From Kibdelosporangium philippinense (lineage in GTDB: Bacteria > Actinomycetota > Actinomycetes > Mycobacteriales > Pseudonocardiaceae), in assembly GCF_021390435.2 (NCBI RefSeq), contig NZ_JAJVCN010000003.1, positions 186,001 through 250,000 of the forward strand: a stretch of DNA of 64,000 nt, written 5' to 3'. This document shows positions 60,047-64,000 of the stretch, piece after piece. Made by a program: the position numbers and the translations under genes. The notes beneath the pieces are model-generated. The model was not told where the DNA came from, did not search any database, and saw only the letters and a list, made by a program, of their open reading frames with translations. The first letter of the stretch is position 1. Each line of letters begins with the position of its first letter.

Positions 60047-62857
60047 GTGGCATCGAACTGGGAACAGTCCCTCAGCTCGCTGCTCGGCGCGACGACAGAG
60101 CCGGGCGGGGCTCCGTTGGGCGTCGAACTGACGCTGGCGACGGAGCCCTTGGTGTCACGCGCGCGAGGACCGGCGCCAACGGTGTTCGCGAAAGTGGTGC
60201 GGCAAGGGCGAAACGGCTGGGTGAGCGGCAATGTCTCCTGGGGCAGGCTGACGCCGTTCGAAGGCTACAACGACGCGCATGTCCGGCTGCTGCGCCAGAT
60301 GTACGCGGTCTACAAGGCGCAGGACATGTACCCACGGGACGAAAAGGTCATCGATCTGTCCCACTTCGACACCCGGCACCTGTGGACGATGCTCGACGAA
60401 GCGCAAGAGATCGGCGTGGAGCTGCTGAACGTCGACTACGGGTCCGGTGAGCTGTTCCTCGACGCGACGGATGGCGACGAGCTCGTTATCAAGCCGGTGG
60501 TCCGGGTCGACGGTCAGGGCGAGGTCGTCCCCGTGCGGTTTCTCGGCGATGGGCATGGCCTGGTCTACGTCAGCCGGGAAGAGCTGGACGAGCTCGGCGA
60601 GGTCGACGAATGCCGGATCGGGCTGGCGAAACTCGCCAAGGAAGTGCCGAAGTCGTTGCAGGACATGGTTGTCAGCGATCATCGGCTGCGAATTCCGCCG
60701 TGGGAACGGTCAAAGTTCGTCGACCGCTACTACCCACGCCTGCGGCACACGGCCCAATTCGTCTCGACCGACGGGTCGTTCACGCCGCCGTCGATATCCG
60801 GGCCGACGTTGCGGTTGAACGCGTCCTATCGGGACGATCACCAACTGGACCTCGATTGGGAATGGCTCTACCGGATCGGCAACACCGAACTGCGTGCGCC
60901 CCTTGACGCCCAGCCGGAAGAGTACCGGGACCCCGATCAGGAACAGGCAATCCTGGCGAACCTGACGCTCAAGCCACAGGACACAACACTGTGGGACGTC
61001 CACACCATGCGGTTCACCACCGAGGTGCTGCCGCAGATCGAGGACATGCCGGATGTCGAAGTCGAGGTATTCGGTGTGCGCCCGGATTACCGCGAAATGG
61101 GCACGGTCCGCATCGGGGTGTCCACAGAGGAGATCCCGGGCAAGACCGACTGGTTCGACCTGTCCGTGACCATCACTGTGGACGGCCGGACCGTGCCGTT
61201 CATGGACGTGTTCCTGGCGCTGACCAAGGACGAGCAATACCTGCTGATGCCGGACGGCGCGTATTTCTCCTTGCAGAAGCCGGAGCTGCGGTCGTTGCAC
61301 AAGCTGATCATCGAGGCGCGCGGGTTGCTCGATCAGCCGAGCGACTCCTTGCAGATCAGCCGTTTCCAAGCCGGACTGTGGGACGAACTGGCCAACCTCG
61401 GCGTGGTCGATCATCAAGCGCGCGCGTGGCGCAACCAGGTCCGTGGGCTCCTGGACGAGGTACCGGAGTTCGACGTGCCGCGGTCGCTCGACGCCCAGTT
61501 GCGCCCGTATCAGCTGGAAGGCTTCCGCTGGCTGACATTCCTGTGGGAGAACCGGCTCGGCGGAGTCCTGGCCGACGACATGGGTCTCGGCAAAACGCTG
61601 CAGACGTTGGCGCTGATCTGTCACGCGGCCGCGGACGCGCCGTTCCTCGTGGTCGCGCCAACCAGTGTCGTATCGACGTGGGAATCCGAGGCTGCCCGGT
61701 TCGCGCCAGGACTGTGTGTGGTGTCCATATCAGACACGTTGCGACGCAAGGACTTGGGCGCGCTGATCGCAGGCGCTGATGTAGTCCTGACGTCGTACAC
61801 GTTGATGCGCCTCGACGTCGAGCACTACGCGAAGGTGCAGTGGGCGGGCATGGTGCTCGACGAGGCGCAAGTGGTCAAGAACCACCAGTCGAAAGTGCAC
61901 CAATGCGCCCGCAAGCTGCCAGCACCATTCAAACTGGCGATCACGGGCACGCCCATGGAGAACAACCTGATGGAGCTGTGGTCGCTACTGTCGATCACGG
62001 CGCCCGGCTTGTTCCCCAGCCCAGTCCGGTTCCAGCAGTACTACGCGCGCCGGATCGAACGGACGGGCGACCCAGATCTGCTCGCACAACTACGCCGCCG
62101 CGTCCGCCCGTTGATCAAACGCAGAACCAAAGACCAGGTCGCCACCGACCTACCTGCCAAGCAGGAGCAGATCCTCGAGGTAGAGCTGCATCCCAAGCAC
62201 CGCACGGTCTACCAGACGCATCTGCAACGCGAGCGGCTGCGAATCCTCGGCATGGTCAAGGACATGAACAGCAACCGGTTCACGATCTTCCGGTCGCTGA
62301 CCATGCTGCGGCAACTGAGCCTACACCCCGCCCTGGTCGACGAGAAACACCAAGACCTACCGTGCGCCAAGGTCGACGCATTGCTCGACCAACTGCACGA
62401 CGTTGTCGCAGGCGGTCACCGCGCGCTGGTGTTCAGCCAGTTCACGAGCTTCCTCGACATCGTGCGCGCGAAACTGGACGTCCCGCACTGCTATCTCGAC
62501 GGCACAACCCGAAACCGTGGCAAAGTCGTGCAGCAGTTCAAGGACGGCACGGCGCCAGTGTTCCTGATCAGCCTCAAAGCGGGCGGCTTCGGCCTGAACC
62601 TGACCGAGGCCGACTACTGCTTCCTGCTCGACCCCTGGTGGAACCCCGCGACCGAAGCGCAGGCGGTCGACCGCACGCACCGGATCGGCCAGTCCCGCAA
62701 CGTGATCGTCTACCGCCTGATCGCCAAGGACACGATCGAAGAGAAAGTCATGGCGCTCAAAGCGAAGAAAGCCGAACTGATCGCCAGCGTGTTGGACGAA
62801 GGCGACATGTTCGGGTCAAGCCTGGACGCCGACGACATCCGCGCCCTGATCTCCTGA
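60047..62857 (+). CDS. SNF2/RapA-family DEAD/H-box helicase
   Basis: The 936-residue protein has an N-terminal region of about 480 residues of unknown fold, a SNF2 ATPase (Walker A DDMGLGKTLQT near 509-519, DEAQ near 604-607, IT-GTPMENN) and a Helicase_C lobe (LVFSQFTSFLDIVRAKLD, LISLKAGGFGLNLTEADYCFLLDPWWNPATEAQAVDRTHRIGQ). A role in moving along or remodelling DNA or RNA polymerase complexes is likely. It has no SWIM domain. GTG start. VOC and proC-like genes follow with gaps of 10 and 2 bases, a possible operon. Confidence 0.92.
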   Translation: MASNWEQSLSSLLGATTEPGGAPLGVELTLATEPLVSRARGPAPTVFAKVVRQGRNGWVSGNVSWGRLTPFEGYNDAHVRLLRQMYAVYKAQDMYPRDEKVIDLSHFDTRHLWTMLDEAQEIGVELLNVDYGSGELFLDATDGDELVIKPVVRVDGQGEVVPVRFLGDGHGLVYVSREELDELGEVDECRIGLAKLAKEVPKSLQDMVVSDHRLRIPPWERSKFVDRYYPRLRHTAQFVSTDGSFTPPSISGPTLRLNASYRDDHQLDLDWEWLYRIGNTELRAPLDAQPEEYRDPDQEQAILANLTLKPQDTTLWDVHTMRFTTEVLPQIEDMPDVEVEVFGVRPDYREMGTVRIGVSTEEIPGKTDWFDLSVTITVDGRTVPFMDVFLALTKDEQYLLMPDGAYFSLQKPELRSLHKLIIEARGLLDQPSDSLQISRFQAGLWDELANLGVVDHQARAWRNQVRGLLDEVPEFDVPRSLDAQLRPYQLEGFRWLTFLWENRLGGVLADDMGLGKTLQTLALICHAAADAPFLVVAPTSVVSTWESEAARFAPGLCVVSISDTLRRKDLGALIAGADVVLTSYTLMRLDVEHYAKVQWAGMVLDEAQVVKNHQSKVHQCARKLPAPFKLAITGTPMENNLMELWSLLSITAPGLFPSPVRFQQYYARRIERTGDPDLLAQLRRRVRPLIKRRTKDQVATDLPAKQEQILEVELHPKHRTVYQTHLQRERLRILGMVKDMNSNRFTIFRSLTMLRQLSLHPALVDEKHQDLPCAKVDALLDQLHDVVAGGHRALVFSQFTSFLDIVRAKLDVPHCYLDGTTRNRGKVVQQFKDGTAPVFLISLKAGGFGLNLTEADYCFLLDPWWNPATEAQAVDRTHRIGQSRNVIVYRLIAKDTIEEKVMALKAKKAELIASVLDEGDMFGSSLDADDIRALIS

Positions 62858-62867
62858 AAGGCACCCC

Positions 62868-63260
62868 ATGCCGCACCTTGGCCTCGTGGCAGTCGTCGTG
62901 CGCGACTATGACGAAGCAATCGCCTTCTACACCAACGCCCTAGGCTTCGACCTACGCGAAGACACACCCCAAGGCGACGAAAAACGCTGGGTCACAGTAG
63001 CCCCACCCGGATCTAAAGAAACCGCAATCCTATTGGCCAAAGCAGATTCGCCAGAACAAGAAGCCCGAATCGGCGACCAAACCGGCGGCCGCGTCGGCCT
63101 CTTCCTGAACACAGACGACTTCGCCCGCGACCACACCCACATGCTTGAGCACGGCGTGAAGTTCCTGGAAGAACCCCGCCATGAGCCATACGGCACGGTC
63201 GCAGTGTTCGCCGACCTGTACGGCAACCGCTGGGACCTGATCGAACCACGAGACCAGTAG
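62868..63260 (+). CDS. VOC-family protein
   Basis: The 130-residue single VOC domain reads LGLVAVVVRDYDEAIAFYTNALGFDLREDTP, RWVTVAPPGSKETAILLAKADS, GRVGLFLNTDDF, YGTVAVFADLYGNRWDLIEP. Candidate metal ligands are His3 and Glu128. It lies 10 bases after the helicase and 2 bases before the proC-like gene. Substrate unknown. Confidence 0.9.
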   Translation: MPHLGLVAVVVRDYDEAIAFYTNALGFDLREDTPQGDEKRWVTVAPPGSKETAILLAKADSPEQEARIGDQTGGRVGLFLNTDDFARDHTHMLEHGVKFLEEPRHEPYGTVAVFADLYGNRWDLIEPRDQ

Positions 63261-63262
63261 CT

Positions 63263-64000
63263 ATGGCGCCCTACGGGTTCATCGGAACAGGCGCGATCAC
63301 AGCCGCGATCGTGGAAGGCGTCAGCGCACCCACATCACCTGCGATTGTGCAAGGCCTCAGCGCGCCCGCGATCTTCCTCTCGCCGCGCAGCCGTACTGTC
63401 AGCCAAGATCTGGCAAGCCGATTCCCAAACGTGCAGATATGCGACACCAACCAGGACGTGCTCGAAAGCGCAACCGCGATCGTGCTGGCCGTCCGCCCAC
63501 AGATAGCACGCGATGTCCTAGCGGATCTGACGTTTCATCCGGAGCACATCGTAATCAGCGCAATGGCCGGGGTGAGCCTGGCGCAACTGTCTGAATGGAC
63601 GGCGCCGGCCAAACAACTGATCCGTGTCATCCCCCTGCCGTCAGCTGCAAGCGGCGACAGCCTGACCGTGATGTACCCCGACAACCCAACCGCCCGCGAG
63701 TTGTTCAACCGAGTCGGCGGCCTCGTCACACCCACCGACGAGACCGCACTGGAAGTCTTCAGCGCAGCAACAGCAACATTCGCCGCACACCTCGACTACC
63801 TCGCAACGATCACAGCCTGGCTTGCCAACCACGGGGTCGATGAACATGACGCAACCGCCTACACCAGGCACATCTTCGGCCAACTCGGCCAATCCTTGCT
63901 CCACCGCACAGATTCATTCGCCGTACTGACCAACGAACACATGACGCCAGGCGGCATCAACGAACAAGTCCTAACAGATCTCCGCCGCAACGGTGTCCCC
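63263..64000 (+). CDS. Pyrroline-5-carboxylate reductase family protein, partial (cut by window end)
   Basis: The 246 codons present (no stop before the window edge) begin MAPYGFIGTGAITAAIVEGV, a Rossmann GxGxxxxA dinucleotide site. IVLAVRPQIARDVL, VISAMAGVSLAQLSEW and IRVIPLPSAASGDSLTVMYP follow the ProC/F420-dependent NADP oxidoreductase layout. Residues 15-38 hold two nearly identical 12-codon units (AIVEGVSAPTSP / AIVQGLSAPAIF), so the gene has a short internal duplication. It appears to be the third gene of the helicase operon. Whether it makes proline is not settled. Confidence 0.8.
   Translation, partial: MAPYGFIGTGAITAAIVEGVSAPTSPAIVQGLSAPAIFLSPRSRTVSQDLASRFPNVQICDTNQDVLESATAIVLAVRPQIARDVLADLTFHPEHIVISAMAGVSLAQLSEWTAPAKQLIRVIPLPSAASGDSLTVMYPDNPTARELFNRVGGLVTPTDETALEVFSAATATFAAHLDYLATITAWLANHGVDEHDATAYTRHIFGQLGQSLLHRTDSFAVLTNEHMTPGGINEQVLTDLRRNGVP

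Overview
The window looks like chromosomal core-plus-accessory DNA from a high-GC actinomycete, most likely of the family Pseudonocardiaceae (Kibdelosporangium / Lentzea / Amycolatopsis type). The evidence is the GC-rich third codon positions, many GTG starts, leaderless promoters, a DUF574-type methyltransferase, an Scr1-type XRE regulator, and the actinobacterial gene neighbourhoods thyX-dapA-rnj-ftsK and pnp-M16 protease-dapB followed by ribF-truB-dinF-nrnA. Genus is an inference; no 16S or tRNA gene was seen.

Layout. 1-11 kb is accessory: a secreted LVIVD-repeat protein, a P450 plus methyltransferase pair, a secreted hydrolase followed by a degenerate GGDEF/EAL protein, an AraC regulator with a VOC protein, a hydrolase/CoA-transferase pair, a secreted phospholipase A2 and a dienelactone-hydrolase-like enzyme. 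11-23 kb is a minus-strand housekeeping block (ftsK, rnj, dapA, two tandem receptor Ser/Thr kinases, an ACT-domain gene, thyX), interrupted by a plus-strand acyltransferase and a DMT exporter. 23-29.5 kb has a ribbon-helix-helix regulator with a DUF4097 protein, a YcaQ-type DNA glycosylase, a GNAT, a small membrane protein, and a MocR/DMT-exporter divergent pair. 29.7-34.3 kb is the most unusual part: two tandem exported DUF1996 proteins with unrelated insertions at the same place, then a three-gene minus-strand module of a 15-cysteine RlpA-like protein, a Tat-exported protein and a MauE-like redox membrane protein.

34.5-39 kb is a four-gene sugar-type ABC importer (binding protein, double ATPase, two permeases) with a LacI-type operator, followed by a short 22-bp-repeat relic and an amidase. 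40.6-45.9 kb is the conserved TPR-dapB-M16-pnp-rpsO block. 46-50 kb holds a NarL-type two-component system, a TspO-like protein, and an ArsR/AHSA1 pair. 50-59 kb carries DUF4383, thpR, an XRE regulator, ribF, truB, an Scr1-type regulator, MFS and MATE exporters, a CGNR regulator, nrnA and an esterase. The window ends with a SNF2-family helicase, a VOC protein and a truncated proC-like gene that runs off the end.

A near-perfect 45-46 bp palindrome (arm CTCGTGAGTGGTTA) occurs six times, at 10322, 14438, 24631, 32758, 49987 and 59938. Its inner stem varies but stays paired in most copies, and in three copies an outer arm supplies the stop codon of the neighbouring gene. No CRISPR array, intact insertion sequence, prophage, tRNA or rRNA was seen. 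No gap between genes exceeds 300 bases.
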